In this document: piece after piece, positions 43,073 through 56,089 of the stretch
How the letters are laid out: every line of letters begins with the position of its first letter
Numbering within the stretch: the first letter of the stretch is position 1
Origin: Phallusia mammillata
Lineage: Eukaryota; Chordata; Ascidiacea; Phlebobranchia; Ascidiidae
DNA length: 64,000 nucleotides
Direction of reading: 5' to 3'
Assembly (NCBI GenBank): GCA_003260075.1
Contig: QLIY01000118.1
Location: forward strand, 1-64,000
The notes under the pieces: generated by a model
The model's input: only the letters and a program-made list of their open reading frames with translations
Told to the model about the DNA's origin: nothing
The model's database searches: none
Program-made: the position numbers and the translations under genes

Positions 43073-43879
43073 AGCAAGCAGGGTAATACAGTTTCAAGGG
43101 TATATCTTCCTAAACGCTATTGTCATTGTTTTAGTCCTATTGTGTAGCTATGATTTCTTTCACCAAGCGGAAAAAATTCAACTCAACGCAAAATCAAGCC
43201 CAAGAATATGTTTGTCCTGGTGCTAGTTATGTCTAAATCTTAGAATAAAACCTTTTGGAATAGAAAACTGATGAAGAGTTGGAAGCAGGCCTGAAAGTCG
43301 TCACAAACTCAACTTTACCAAAACGAAGACCAAATTAGGCCTAAAAGATGATGGAATAAATGTTACCGAGTCCTATGTATGGGTGGAAAAAGATCATCAA
43401 AAACGGCGGGTTTGCCTGCCTAGCAACTTGTAGTAAACAAACAAAGAGCGCAACTTTGCAAGGCTGAAATGGTGCATGGTCTAAATTTTGATTATAACGA
43501 AACAAATAAGTATATTTTTATGCTCGTGCACTAGCGATATCCTACGATGTATGTAGGCTACACTGAGGTTTCGAACTGTATGAACTCTGACGTTGGACGC
43601 TTAATATTGTTTTGAAATGTTTCATACACTGTTTAGAACTCCAGATATTCTTGCTATTAGTAAACGCGTTAGCAACACTGCTCTATTGCTGAAACAACTC
43701 TTCGGCATGTGGACAATGTAAATTTCGTTTATTTGTTTTTTCTAAAACATCATAAATACACAAAGCGAAGTACAGAAGGAATCAAAGAATGCTATCCTAC
43801 AAATTGCCAAAAAGAAAAGGGGCAAAACAGGAGATCGAAATAGGCAAGGTTTTACACAAGTCAACTGATTGACGTTTAC

Positions 43880-46487
43880 TCAATCTCCCTTTAGGGGTTT
43901 TCCCGCCGCGTGACCGTTTGTTCCCGACAGAGCTTTACCGTTTTGTTGGTCACGTTTTAATTGCGCTTTCTTGATGTAGGTTTGTCTGTAAAAGTTCACA
44001 AACAAGGCGGCGAGCGTAGAACCTGCAGAAACACAAAGTAACATTGAAACGATTTTTTACGCAAGAAATGTTCATTTTTGTGTGTTTCGAATTTTGTAGA
44101 GCTATAATAAAACAGTCTAAAGCAGTGGTACCTAACAGAGAACAGGATTGATTTTATTAAATCTCCTTTCAAAAAATATAACTACGACAAGCAGGTTTTT
44201 TTTAAGGTTTGGTTTGGGTGACTGCTAAGTAGTTTTAAGAGACCGCAAGTGTTTCATTTAAATACCAAAAAATAGCCATATTTGCTTAAACGAATTATTT
44301 ATTAGGCTACTGGCAAATTTTGGGAAACCGCTGGAGAAATTTGAACACCTTAAAAAAAACACTGACGACTAGGATGGTGCATGGAATAAAAAAGTGATCG
44401 CCACGCCAAAAATAAATACCCGCTTACTTGATGAAAATGTCAAATTGCCCCACTGAAGGCAATGAACCCTTAGTTGAACCACAGATCTAATGCAAGCAAT
44501 GACTTACCGTTTAGCAAAACAAGATATTTCAGCCCAATGGGATACCGACAATTGTGAAAGAGCATTACGTTTCCGAGGTGTCCAATGGTAAGTGCAAATT
44601 GAATCTGTACGTAAATAATAAAAGGGTTGTCGGGTCAGTTGGACTTGATAGTTGCTCTTGGTTCAAAACAATTCTTAATTGTCCGTATACATATAAGCTT
44701 CTTTATGGTCTATAGTCATTTATTTCAAAGAGCCTTTTTCTTCAGTGGGACATATCCCCCCCCCCTGATAGTTGCTCTTGGTTCAAAACAATTCTTAATT
44801 GTCCGTATACATAACTTATAAGCTTCTTTATGGTCTATCGTTATTTATTTCAAAGAGCCTTTTTCTTCAGTGGGACATAATGTAAAGTTACCAATTGCAT
44901 AGAAGTAAGATGTTTTTTCCACCAAATGTATTTGTGGAATCTGGGACCCATTGCAGCAATTCCGTAGTAGCTGTACATCATAACGTGCACCAGGCAGTTA
45001 ATGGGGGCGTGAAATGTGCCAAGACCGCCTGTACAAAACAGTAGTTAAATGTGGCTTACACATTTGAGGGCAGCTTATAATAGAGTAAATACAGTACAAT
45101 TCACCCAGTTTAATATATTTGTGCAAATACACGTCAGGGGTAAATTTGGCAAACAAGCTGTATTTATATTAAAAATAAACATCAAAATTTAAACCTATTT
45201 TTAAGATAAGCTTTACTGTATCACCATTCGTTTAACAAATATAAATTTAGATGTTGTGTTTGGATAAATTTTACCTGCGGAGAAATTGGCACCAAACCAC
45301 CAACCATATGCCATTCCACTGTGGTGGAAAACGTGAAGAAATGTCACTTGGTTGCTTTTCTTTCGTAAAATAAAGAAAAACTGCAAAGAGAGATATAGAT
45401 TGAAATTAAACCACCAAAATCTGAAAGTAAATACAGCATAGAGATTATAGACTTACTGTATCAAGGAATTCAATATGCTTCGATAAGAAATAGAGATAGC
45501 AAACTCTGACCATCCGCAGTTGTTTTGGAGAAGTACTCTCAAACTCCACCTCCTGGCAGGTTAAGGAATAATCAAATAGCCAGCCGCAGACCAAAAACTG
45601 CCAAAAAAACAGTAAATGTTATTTGGCGTGGTAAATGTTACTTGGCATGGTTGGATAACTAACTGTAAAAAAGCACATAGAAACCGAAATTTGTTTATCT
45701 TTGTTTGAATTGAAACCTTCTAGCGACGCGGTTTCTACGGCTGAAGTGGGTATTAGGCTCAAAGTCCTTCAGTTCACAAAAACGACACTGAGTAAACAAT
45801 GCAATACGATGCTACAAATGACTACTAAAGTGTCACTTCTTCGGTCCCAAAAAACAACAGTCAACAATTTTCGACTAAAATTGCACATATAAGTGTAAAT
45901 GCTAGTATCCTATAATAAAACAAAAACCTAATTACCTAAACAATATAGCTACATTGAGGAATAACCTAAAGTCATACAAAACCAATCTACTTACTTCGTA
46001 ACACATCCATGCCGAAAAGAGGACCATGAATAAATTGTACAATATCATCACGTGTTTGAGGTCAAAGGGTTTTCTGTCTCGCATAAATCGTGGACCGGCA
46101 TAAAGTACAATGAAGAGGTATGCAACAATACTGACTGTGTTTGGCACCAACGAGTCCATAAAAGGATAAGTCACTGCTCGAGGGTCTGAAAAATGAAGTT
46201 GAATTGGGGTTATTTGAGTTACCATTTACAGTTAAGTGAACTACATCACATAAGCTAGTCATTAAATAAAGTAGCCATTGCGCAATGAGCAGTCAGCACT
46301 CGGTTACCTTAAACATCGGAAAAGGGGCATTTATAGATTTTTTAACTTAAAACTTGTTGCTATCAGCACTTTTGAAAATCTGCATAGACTTTTTTACGCA
46401 ATTAAAAGTCAGAAAACAAAGTCAAAATTTACCAGCATCAGCGACCAGCTCGTCGTGATAGTTGACCACTTTCGTCCACAGAGACAT
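43880..46487 (-). CDS. ELOVL1/7-type very-long-chain fatty acid elongase
   Basis: ER membrane condensing enzyme that adds malonyl-CoA to long-chain acyl-CoA. Minus-strand exons 46487-46433, 46185-45995, 45597-45457, 45380-45275, 45028-44892, 44604-44508 and 44022-43880 give 289 aa with consistent phases. The start [21 protein letters not shown], split here as MSLWTKVV and DADPR, is typical of the ELOVL1/7 branch. Further motifs are [26 protein letters not shown] in parts, the histidine box HVFHH at about 145-149, and [15 protein letters not shown]. Several hydrophobic segments fit a multi-pass protein. After the box the usual SxMPWxWW is SGMAYGWW. The tail ends KPLKGD, so a classic dilysine signal is not clear. 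An antisense AATAAA lies about 150 bp past the stop. The last exon end is duplicated at 37925-38052. Confidence 0.95.
44195..44343. repeat. Dispersed repeat, copy 2
   Basis: Counterpart of 29082-29218, within an ELOVL intron: shared 'agttttaagagaccgcaagt' and 'accgctggagaaattt' segments with an internal difference. Confidence 0.5.
44646..44880. repeat. Direct duplicate around a C10 run (join 7)
   Basis: 44646-44755 and 44766-44880 are near-identical copies with a small indel (acatataagc against acataacttataagc), separated by ten C at 44756-44765, in an ELOVL intron. Confidence 0.75.
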
Positions 46488-47359
46488 TTTTGCGACAATC
46501 TTTTCAGAGCTTTGTTCCCTACAAAACGGTCTCAGCCTTCTGAACACATAAAGTGGAGTGTCACCACAATTAACTACACATCAATATGGCACATAAATTA
46601 TGCAGTAGTCTCACATTCACAACTGCTGTTCCCTTTGGGATTTGAAAGCTATTAAAGTCTTACAGAACGCTTAATCTTAGGAAGCAACAAACCTGCATTT
46701 CAATACTGGCCAACTAGTCACTGAACTCAAGCGAAAATGTCAATTGTTATGCTCTATTGTTCGTCACCATACTATAAATGCATTAACCATCGTCGCCTTT
46801 TTAACAACTAATTGCAGAGTAAATGGTATTTTGAGGTTGTTAAAGTTACACAATCTTTTTAAACGTTTTTGGTTGATTTATTGTCTATTATTTTTATATA
46901 TTTGTTGCTAAAAGAATGCGCCATTTGTGTCACTTTAAAAGTAGAATACCTAAGAATACAAAACTATTGCAACAGCTTAATTTTGCTTGCTTCATGGCAT
47001 ATCTTAGTCGAATAGTGGACACATAATAAGCTGCATCCCTTTATATGTGGTCTGCTGACCTTCTCTGGGCAGTGTGCAAACATACCTTGAGTTCTGCTAC
47101 GATTGCGAGGAAAGCACAGTTTTCAAGGCCTTTTGTTCAAGCTGCATGTTTACACTAAACTTTGTCAAAATTTGTTGGAGTTGCACGAACTATAATTTTG
47201 AAGGACATGCTTCGCAAACGAAAGCGTACGTATAGGGGTAGGGAACACTGCATTTGCAACTTTTGAAACTATATACAAGAATGGATAGACTGTAACACAC
47301 TTTTACATGCGTCGATTGAACTATTCAACATTATTTTGTAACAAAAGAGGTGGTCTCCT

Positions 47360-47561
47360 CAGTGCTGGATTAACCATTAGGTAATGTAGGCACGTGCCTA
47401 CAAGGCCAGTCAAAAATCCAGGCCACTTTTGTCACAGTTGCAACAACGATCTTTTGACACAATGATTTGGCAACACTGATAATTATAATTTTTTAGTTGG
47501 CAACCCTTATTTTCAGGCCACTTATAAAATGTGCCTACAGCAGACCCTTAATCCGGCAATG
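47360..47561. mobile_element. hAT-type MITE
   Basis: 202 bp; left end CAGTGCTGGATTAA and right end TTAATCCGGCAATG pair imperfectly. Flanks ggtctcct and tgtctcct agree at 7 of 8 positions. Confidence 0.78.
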
Positions 47562-48843
47562 TGTCTCCTTTGAATAACTATATTTTGGCCACGGATCAAA
47601 ACGGTTTTGAAACCGGTTGGCCAGCTAAGAATAGGGGCTTGCGGGTTCGGTTTGGAATTTCGTTTATAATCGACTTCTATACCTCCAAAAACATACATAA
47701 TGTGGGCATAACCATTTTAGGCCTAAGGTTTAACTACATTTGTCAAACTTTGTGCACCACAGACCAGCAGCAACGATTTTATAGCGCTGAGAATAAGAGA
47801 GTGCCCGGTGTTTGAACTAAAGTAGAATACCTTATTGGACAGAGTGTTGGACTTTAACCGTCCTCCATATTTCTGGCAAACAAATCAAAAGGCAAAAGCC
47901 GAAACTTTTTCGGTAACGGCAAGGACTTCTCACTAAACCATTATATTTCTGAAGTTATTCCCTGGGCAAGGTCGCCTGATTTGTGACGTAAGGTTACGCT
48001 TGGATGGTTTGTTGATAGCGTTTTGTCGCTGAGGAAACGGGTTCAGGAATAGGTGACTCATTGGTAGACCAAACTAACAAACTCGGTGTTTGTTTTTAGA
48101 ACAGTGGGTGGCACTGAACTGTAATTAAACGGTTTTCGACTGGCATCTGTAAATATCCTTCATTGCACAACACTAAGATATCTGATTCGAGGAATTTCAA
48201 AAGGTGTTTAAATTTGCAAGGATTTACTAATACATGTCTACTTTACCATGTCTTTCAGTTTTAAATTAGGCAAACAATTTGAAAAAGGGGAATTTTTCAA
48301 AATCAACTAACATTCTTGACCTTCCAAAATGGAGACCCAAAAGCGAAACTAACCCTACGTACATGGATCTACAATTTACCAACAATGCATTCCATTAACC
48401 AAACGACCTTTAAGCCGATCCTTTACCATCCAATACACAGCACCACAAAACGATAAATATTTGATGATCGAAATAAAACCAAACCGTTTTACGACAGCCG
48501 CTATGGTGTCATCTTGGAAGCGACTTTTGCTTGTGAGTAATTCCCATCGTTGACTCACCTTCTTGTGACCTTGAATTTGATCGCTTGATAACGTGTGTCG
48601 TATGCAAAATGGATTATACTAGAGGTCAACTATTAAAAGCCAAAAAGCACAATAAACCCAGGTTGAAACTGGCACATACCTCAACTCAGCCGCTGCACTA
48701 AAGACCCATTTTTTTCGCTTATTACTCTGTATTCTATCAAAACAGCTATACTGCCACATGTCTCAAATCTCGTTTCCTTGATGCTGTTCAACTAAATTAC
48801 ACCCACTTCCGTTTTAAACTTTAAACTGGCAAGTAACTAACAA

Positions 48844-49057
48844 TCCATCCCGCATGCTACAGTCCCCATTTGCACAACTATTGTTTTCATTATTTTTAAC
48901 CTGTATTCTATCCATACATCTCTACTCCGGCCTCAAAAATCTCGTTCTCTACCCCCCCCCCTCCATCCCGCATGCTACAGTCCCCATTTGCACAACTATT
49001 GTTTTCATTTATTAACCTGTATTCTATCCATACATCTCTACTCCGGCCTCAAAAATT
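48844..49057. repeat. Direct duplicate around a C10 run (join 8)
   Basis: 48844-48951 and 48962-49057 share 'tccatcccgcatgctacagt' and following sequence with small indels; ten C lie between (48952-48961). Confidence 0.72.
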
Positions 49058-49150
49058 GATGTTCTGATCAATTGACATGAACCTACTTCCGTTTTGAGCT
49101 GAAAATAGCATACATATCACCCAAACTTTCAGGCCCAGTACGCACGTTGA

Positions 49151-49486
49151 TTGTTTAACAGTAAGCGTAATGGCGAAAACGTTACTGGTTTCATTATATC
49201 GCTTGAATTCCCCCCTGAGCAACAGACGCGTCTGTTGAAGGCAAATATACACACACACGTGCAGGAAATGGCGCAGAGGCTGGTGGCTTGCCATCATCAA
49301 GAATCATTACAGGTCGTAATTAGAGAAATGGGGTTGAAAAAGGAACAGCCAACGGTAGGTAATCTGAAAATTGAAAACATGCCCACTGATCCTTTGTTAT
49401 CAGCTTGTGAGGTTTTCTGTTCTGATTGCCCATCCATGCGTGATTTCGCGTCACAATGGAACAATGGGGAAACAATAGCCGCATGA
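49151..49486 (+). CDS. Candidate exon or short protein, unassigned
   Basis: An open frame of 111 codons has balanced amino-acid content and helix-like stretches (PPEQQTRLLKANIHTHVQEM, VGNLKIENMPTDPLLSAC). A possible acceptor (gtttaacag, ending near 49161) lies just inside its start, so it could be a terminal exon read from there. I do not recognise a family and found no upstream partner exon. The antisense ORF over the same bases looks less protein-like. It may be noncoding. Confidence 0.25.
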   Translation: MFNSKRNGENVTGFIISLEFPPEQQTRLLKANIHTHVQEMAQRLVACHHQESLQVVIREMGLKKEQPTVGNLKIENMPTDPLLSACEVFCSDCPSMRDFASQWNNGETIAA

Positions 49487-49672
49487 ATTTCGAGTAGGCA
49501 AGCTATCAATTAATGGAGGCAAACATATACACACAAAACGTTTTTTAACAATTTCGTTCAGACACAAAAAGATTCTAACCATACAATCAAGAACTCTTAT
49601 TTGTGGTGAAGTGTAAAACGGCTGACTTTCTTAAAATAACTTGAAGTCCACATGTAATAAAGGTTTGCAAAG

Positions 49673-50059
49673 CAAAGTTGTAAGTCGGACTGGGCTTGTC
49701 GGGCCGGGTGCGGGTTCGGGTCGAGTTCGAGCTTAGGTTTCTTAAAAAAACGGGCTTGATTCAGGCTTGACTTTACACTCTGTGTCAGTTTTTTTTTTGG
49801 AATAAATTCAACTAGCTAAGTAGCTAGTTGCTGGACCTGACCTAATGTCAAACAGCCCTTAAACGCCTTGTTTGAGACCAATTGTCTATTGTGTTTGCTT
49901 TCTTGGTCTTTTCTGAGGCTTAATGTATAGGCCTGTCAATCAAACTTTCGGCATAAACGCACTTCTCAAAAACGATTCGGATTCGAGCAGGGTTTCGGGC
50001 TTTTACTTTCGGGTTTGGGCTGGGTTTGGGTTCCAATTTTAGGCCTGTTTACAACTCTG
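49673..50059. mobile_element. hAT-type MITE rich in CGGGTT-like repeats
   Basis: 387 bp; CAAAGTTGTAA at the left and TTTACAACTCTG at the right as short inverted ends. Flanks ttgcaaag and ttgcgaag agree at 7 of 8 positions. The interior near both ends has variants of 'cgggttcgggt' in opposite orientation. Confidence 0.7.
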
Positions 50060-50338
50060 TTGCGAAGGCCCAAAATTTGCGTTTGGTACGACGTTCAGCA
50101 TGATGTTTGCTTGTAAAATAGGTTTTCTTACAGTTTACAAATACGCGGAAAGATTGAAGTCTGTATTTCGTTGATCTTTTGAAGTAACTTGTTATCTTGG
50201 TCAATCCCAGGGTTTAAACCTGTAGTATATTTTAACAACAACATATCCTTGACGTTTGCAGAGTAGAAAACAACCCTACACCAATTTAAAAGCTTCTTCC
50301 ACCCATAAAAGCAAATCCCCACACGCTTCCCCCTAGCC

Positions 50339-50632
50339 CAGTGGTTCTCAACTCGTTTCAGGCCATGGACCATCGGCCCAACAAAAATAACATCGTGGAC
50401 CATTTCTTTTTGGCGCAAGATTGAAGTACGTATACGAAACAACCACCTTGGCTTAAAACATAATTCTTTAAAACCGATTTTTAAGAAGTGAGATACAATT
50501 GTTAACAGCTAACATTTTGATACTCTTTTAATATGTAATATGCAATCATCTCAACAAATTTAGTGGACGTGCTGTGGACCACGGAAAAAGTCACCAAAAA
50601 GTGATCTATGGACCACCAGTTGAGAACCTCTG
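50339..50632. mobile_element. hAT-type MITE
   Basis: 294 bp; CAGTGGTTCTCAAC at the left and GTTGAGAACCTCTG at the right, with 'ccatggaccat' / 'atggaccacc' just inside. Flanks ccctagcc and ccctaccc agree at 7 of 8 positions. Confidence 0.82.
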
Positions 50633-50948
50633 CCCTACCCAGCACAAGTGCACTGCATACAAGCTTATTTGTTCAGGAAGCAATTGCGTGTTCTCTTTAT
50701 TCGAAGCTCTCACAGACAATTTACCTAAACAATTACTCAACTGATTCTTGGCATTCTGGAACTGTAAGGTCTTGAAGTTAATAAACAACACAAAAGCTAC
50801 AAAATGTATTTCACGTTTGTGGTTTGGCGCTTTTTGTAGCGCGTTAGTGATGAAACAAAATACATTTAAGTGCGGAACATCAAAACGAGAAGCGTCTGCG
50901 CAGTAACATAGAAATATAAAAGCGACGATTTATTCGGGCTGCTGGAGG

Positions 50949-53900
50949 TTACGTCAAAGCCATCGCCATCAATGCACAAAGTAAATGGGTAGTGACGGAG
51001 ATTGAGTGATATGCAGTCCAACCTGTAAAGAAATCAAATTTATTGCGAAAAAAAGCTAGTTTTCTGAAAGTTGTCTGTTAAGTATAGGCATTAAGTTATC
51101 AATAATAAATGCGTTTATTGCGTAAAGATATATATCCTTTTGTTAACTTGTTATCCTAAAAGGTACGCTATAATATCACTAGAGACCTACAATGAGGCCG
51201 TGAGCTGCATAAAACGAGCATGAAGACTTTTTTACCGCTATAACTGTCGTATTTAGATACTGCAGACGCCTATACTGCAAAATATTTTCAAAACTTTAAT
51301 AGATCTATTAAAGCTCTCAGTCTGTTCGTAGATCTGTCCCCGACACTTTGAACCATTCGTAAATTCATAGAAATCAGTGGATTAAACCGGCCCCTAAATT
51401 GCCTATGATATATATACCTGCGCCTGTGCCGTTCGGTTTCGTTGAAGCGCTGCTTCTTCGTGCTTGTCGACTTTTTCTTTGAGAACCGGTGACTTTTCCT
51501 GAAAAATACAAACCAGTCATTGGATAGAATATCCATTTCAATTTAAACGACCTGTTTTTAATCACAACGATTGACTTACCTCGGCCAGTGTTCGGGGTGG
51601 CAAAAGATTGGGTGCTGGTCAGCGCTTGGGGGTAAGAGGTCACGACTTTTACAACGTTGATCTTGCCATCGTCTTTTTCTGTAATGTTGGGTCGTGCTGC
51701 TGGTGTTTCTTCTTTGATGATCGATGGAGTGGTTGGTTTTTGATTGGGCAGATGTTTTAAAGGCGTTGTGTGCGTGGTGGTCGCTGGAGCTTCTGGAGTG
51801 TCAATTTAATGTTTAAATGAGTCACACTTGCCAACTCTTTATATTAAGCTAACAAGTTCATGTTTAAGGAACCAAAACAGTTTCAAACGGCTGTTGGCAA
51901 GTGTGACTCATAGTGCTGGATAAGGATTTGGTTGTTATAGCGTATGGTTGACATTTAAAGCAGATTTTACTTGGGGGGTTGGAGGATTACCCTTTGTGCC
52001 AAACGAAGACCTAATGCAAGGTGTCATGTTTCCCGATGAATATAGTTTAAAGTCTAAAAAACCTATTTAACGTTTCATGTACTTTAACCACACACAATTT
52101 TGCGCACTATAAAAATGCCTATAATTTATAAGTATATAGAATTGTTAACACGCGTTCTTAGAGCCCAAAAGCGAAATATAACCATCAAATCAGTTCGGTT
52201 GGACATCTCGTTTAACCACTCAGACTCAGTAAAAATCAAGGGTGAAAATATAAACATACCGGTGGTGGCGCCACCTGGCGGCGAACACTTGACATCGGCT
52301 ACAGGCGCTTCTTCAATCTTCCAGTATTGCAACCCAGGCTTATGGCGCTGCGGGTGGTTGCTTGCTCGGCACTGGTAAACACCCTCGTCTTTAAATTCGG
52401 CCCCCCGAATAATCAGAGTGCTTCGTACCACGTAGTATTCCTAAAACGATTTTAGAGTTGTCTGATCACAAAGTGTGCATACAAAAACACTTACAAAAAT
52501 CTGCGTAAAAGCCAGTATTTCAATATGAAACATTACTTGAGGCAGAGTTGTCATACATTTGATGCGTTTAGAGCTGACGTCATTGTGCCTACCAATCCTA
52601 TACAGTTAAAAAAGGAAAGTGACAATATATAGTCTGCATTTTTCTTTTCAAAACTCTCGCGTTTGTCGTGCAGACGCTTAACTGTAATTACAGTTTCAAA
52701 AATCCGCGCCGAGTTTGTACATCGTTGGGTCGTAACGAAATTATAAGCCCAACACTTGTATCAAACGTCAATTATCTATTTTACCTCAATTTCCACAACC
52801 ATTCGGTCGCCATTGTTGAGTTGTTCAACCTCCTTGGATGACGTCACCGATGACGAAGTGTTTCGAAACCACCACTTGATTTCGAGAGCACTCGGGTATT
52901 TGTTTACCTAAAGAATATTTTTTGGGGTTAGACATCAAGTCGATAATGATAAGCTGCAGACAGTGCACACTGCTCCGACCTATAAGGTCTCATCAGTGCA
53001 GCTGATAACGAGATTTTACATTCAGTTTGGTTTAACATATTTTTGTAATAAGAGATACGAAGAAAGATTCTGGAAGTTTCCGAGCTTAAAAGAGTTGAAA
53101 ACCACTGACATGCAAAGCATTTTTATTGAAATCAGTTGTATTACCTGTCCAAAGACAAAATAAATGTTTTAATGTATTGGTTTTGATGCCTGTTTTGATC
53201 AGTTTTATTACTAGACTACTGATCATTACGTAATCTATAGGGAATACCAATTTCGTCACTGCGTGCCATATGAATAATGTATCGGACTCAGTGTCTGGAA
53301 GTTCATGTCAAACAAGTGTGAGCAGGAACTGGGTTTCGCGCCTGTCTTGTTACGTCACACAGAATATTTTATGACGTCCGTCCCTCCGTCCAGAAAGTGT
53401 ATTCCTGGCCCTTATTCAAAATTCGAAATTGGCTTAAAGCCTACAAGTATAATAACAAACTGGCGACCTCAATATATAAACCAACACCTTACCATAAACT
53501 GAATGACAAAGCATATGACGTAAAGTTTTAAAAGCTGCAGAAAACCGTAACTGTTATTGTTGAATTAAAATTGAAATATTTTTTTCTTACCCGGTGAATA
53601 ACTTTGCTTCTCGCCACACACGTCATTCTGATTTCACTTCCGCATTCCGAACCCATGACGTCATTCGGTCTTTCCACAATTTTTGTTGCCACGCCACCTA
53701 GCGGAAAACAATATTGGGTTAGTGAATTATTTATGGGCGAGTTCGAAAGAATCGTTGGTTTGCATAAAATGCAAGTAGAATGCTGCTGACAGTATGCCTA
53801 ATATGCACAAGTTTAAAGCAAAAATAATTCCAGTTATTTGTTGTTGTTAAGCAAAGTTAATATACAATCAAATTATGTCAAAAATGAAATAAAAAGTCCA

Positions 53901-56089
53901 ATCATTTTTAGCAAATATGCTTTACAACAAACACTTGTCACGAGTACAGTTTGCGTTAAAACTGTCTGAACAAACGTAAAAATTAACTAATTTAAGATGT
54001 ACTTCCATAGGTTTCTTTACAGCATTGCTGCTGCTTGGCAAATTTGGTTAATTCACACAAGGCTTGAAGTAGCTATTTGTGATGTACTCAATTTTTCCCA
54101 ATAAAGTGAAGTTGGCACCAAATTAAACTCTGCTTTACAAAACGACCCAACTAATCGAGTAAGAGCCATGTTTTTTTAAATCTAACTACTGAACTATGTT
54201 GCACTCAACAAAGCAAAGCGACAAAATAAATGCCGAAAACAACAACATTTAAAGAAACCCATTCAATACACCTGGAGTGTGATAACAAGCAACTCAATTA
54301 GTATACCCGAGTGTCAATCAACACCGGGTTGCAATTGATTTTAGTATATTTGGTGGCCGCCCAAGGTTTATTGATTGCTAGACAGGTGGCATAGCTACCT
54401 TACTGCCCTGTTTTTTCTCCTGTTTTCAGCATGTATATCTCTGACTAAATTTGAGGTGTATTGATTTCTTAAAAACTTCATACGACAGAGTCTTTGAACG
54501 TATATGTAAATGTTGTACCAGAACAAATGGACTTGACAAGTGAACCATATATGTGGACATCATCAACGTTCTTAAAGTCGATGTCGTTTAGATTAATCAG
54601 CACTTTAACGTTTGCAATGTTGCACCACCACCAGTGTGCGAATTGAAAAGTGCTTTTAACACGATCTTTGAAGAGTCGCTTACGTCCATTACTGTCCATT
54701 CACTAGCTTTTAGACCGTGATTGAGAATCGTACGTTGTGTGCAATTGTCAAGAAAGCAAAACAAATTAAAGCAAAACTAGAAACAATTTTACATCTAAGA
54801 CGCACTTCAAATGACACAACTTTTGAACGGTTAAAAACATGTTTTTTCTATCCAAGTTTTAAAGGAGTAGCTATGAACATATACAACATACCATTAAAAT
54901 AAGTGCCACAAGCATGACTTGATGAATTAAAGGTCCATTAGTAACTGTGTTTTGTATCAAAAAGGTTTGAAACACGATTCTATCTTTACGTACGATTTCC
55001 ATTCATCGTTTTTTTTAATTCCCACCCGCTACTACAATCCTCTAACGTTAATATAATTCCGCTTTCATTTTGGTTGAGGGCCAATGCAATGTATGTTCTA
55101 GTGACATCTAAAACAAAGATCCCGCGGTCTATAAGACAACAAAGATAATCCCAAGCACTCAGCGAATCGGAAGAGGCATTAGCGGCATGCACATATCCGC
55201 TCTAATGGTACAACAAGCGTGCTGACAATCAATAAGATTTCGAAGGGCTTTCCGTTTTATACTGACACATGTAATGAAAATGTTCGGCAAACTGAACCCG
55301 ATTTGTACCACGTGCATAACACGTTAAAGTAGAGAAACTATTTTCTTGTAACCTTTTTATCGATACCAAATACCAACCAATATTGTTATTTCAAACAAAA
55401 AGCCTAAAACACACTATTGGCTAAATGCTTGGTGTCTGTTTGTAATTGCATGAAAGCCTTTGACCGATATTTTTCAATGCGTGGCTGAAAACGCCAAGAT
55501 TATTTTTGGTGAAATAAGAAATATAGTGATTACAAGCCTTTCAGTCAAATTCTGCACACCTTATATAGGTGACCAGAGCGCATGACGTCAAGTAAAACGT
55601 TATCGCCCCTGTTTAGGAAGTAGGTTAGCTTATACGATCGACGCACACACTTTCGAACTTCTGGCTAACAATAAATCAAAATGAGGTTTCATATAGGTTG
55701 TTGTTTCTGCTAAAGCTTAAGGTTCAAAAGCACATAGAGGTTGATAAATTTCATTTTCCTATTCAAAAGTTGGTTGACTCAGAGCGCTACGTCCGCCCTT
55801 TGTTTCACTTTAAAAATAAAAAATGTTTATACTAATCGAGTTGTGAGTAATGAGACCTGAATATCTCCAAACCCATTTAAGTGCAACGAATATCATTAGG
55901 TGCCAAAAATGAAAAAACTAGTTGTAGTGCTTTAATCATTCAAATTGCTGAAAACACGTTTTAAGTTTAGAGTTTTTTTTTAATAGCACAGTAACACTTC
56001 GATCAACACACAATTTAGAACAAGTTCTTACCTTTATTGTAGAGCACCAGAACCACCAAACAGATTGTCATTAGATTGTTCAATATCAT
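50949..56089 (-). CDS. VSTM2-like V-set immunoglobulin protein
   Basis: Minus-strand exons 56089-56032, 53697-53591, 52907-52785, 52440-52260, 51792-51580, 51498-51418 and 51022-50949 join without phase conflict into 278 aa. In order: a hydrophobic signal (MTICLVVLVLYNK), one V-set Ig domain with the first Cys in MTCVARS, the core Trp in ALEIKWWFRN, the DEGVYQC end with preceding STLIIRGAEFK, then a Thr/Pro/Lys-rich stalk, a basic Arg/Ser stretch (RKSRQARRSSAS), and a short hydrophobic C-terminus (HLLCALMAMALT). The EIxWW and DEGVYxCR wording, stalk and short hydrophobic tail resemble vertebrate VSTM2A/B/L, so a GPI-anchored or secreted neural Ig protein is inferred. Other one-Ig-domain families are possible. 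Intron 1 (2.3 kb) contains two unassigned ORFs on the same strand. Confidence 0.78.
53698..56031 (-). other. Intron 1 of the VSTM2-like gene
   Basis: This 2.3 kb intron holds no repeat that I can define. Two minus-strand frames have protein-like composition: 55192-54986 (around WDYLCCLIDRGIFVLDVT, ending at a gtaaag donor-like site) and 54699-54478 (around NVKVLINLNDIDFKNVDD). A TATAAA-like site lies near 55261. Neither could be tied into the VSTM2-like reading frame with confidence. Confidence 0.3.

Larger units (their letters stand above)
46488..50948. other. Intergenic region between ELOVL and the VSTM2-like gene
   Basis: No recognised gene. It holds three hAT-type MITEs (47360, 49673, 50339), one C10 join (48844-49057) and one plus-strand ORF worth noting at 49151-49486. 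Other ORFs are short and without recognisable features. Confidence 0.5.
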
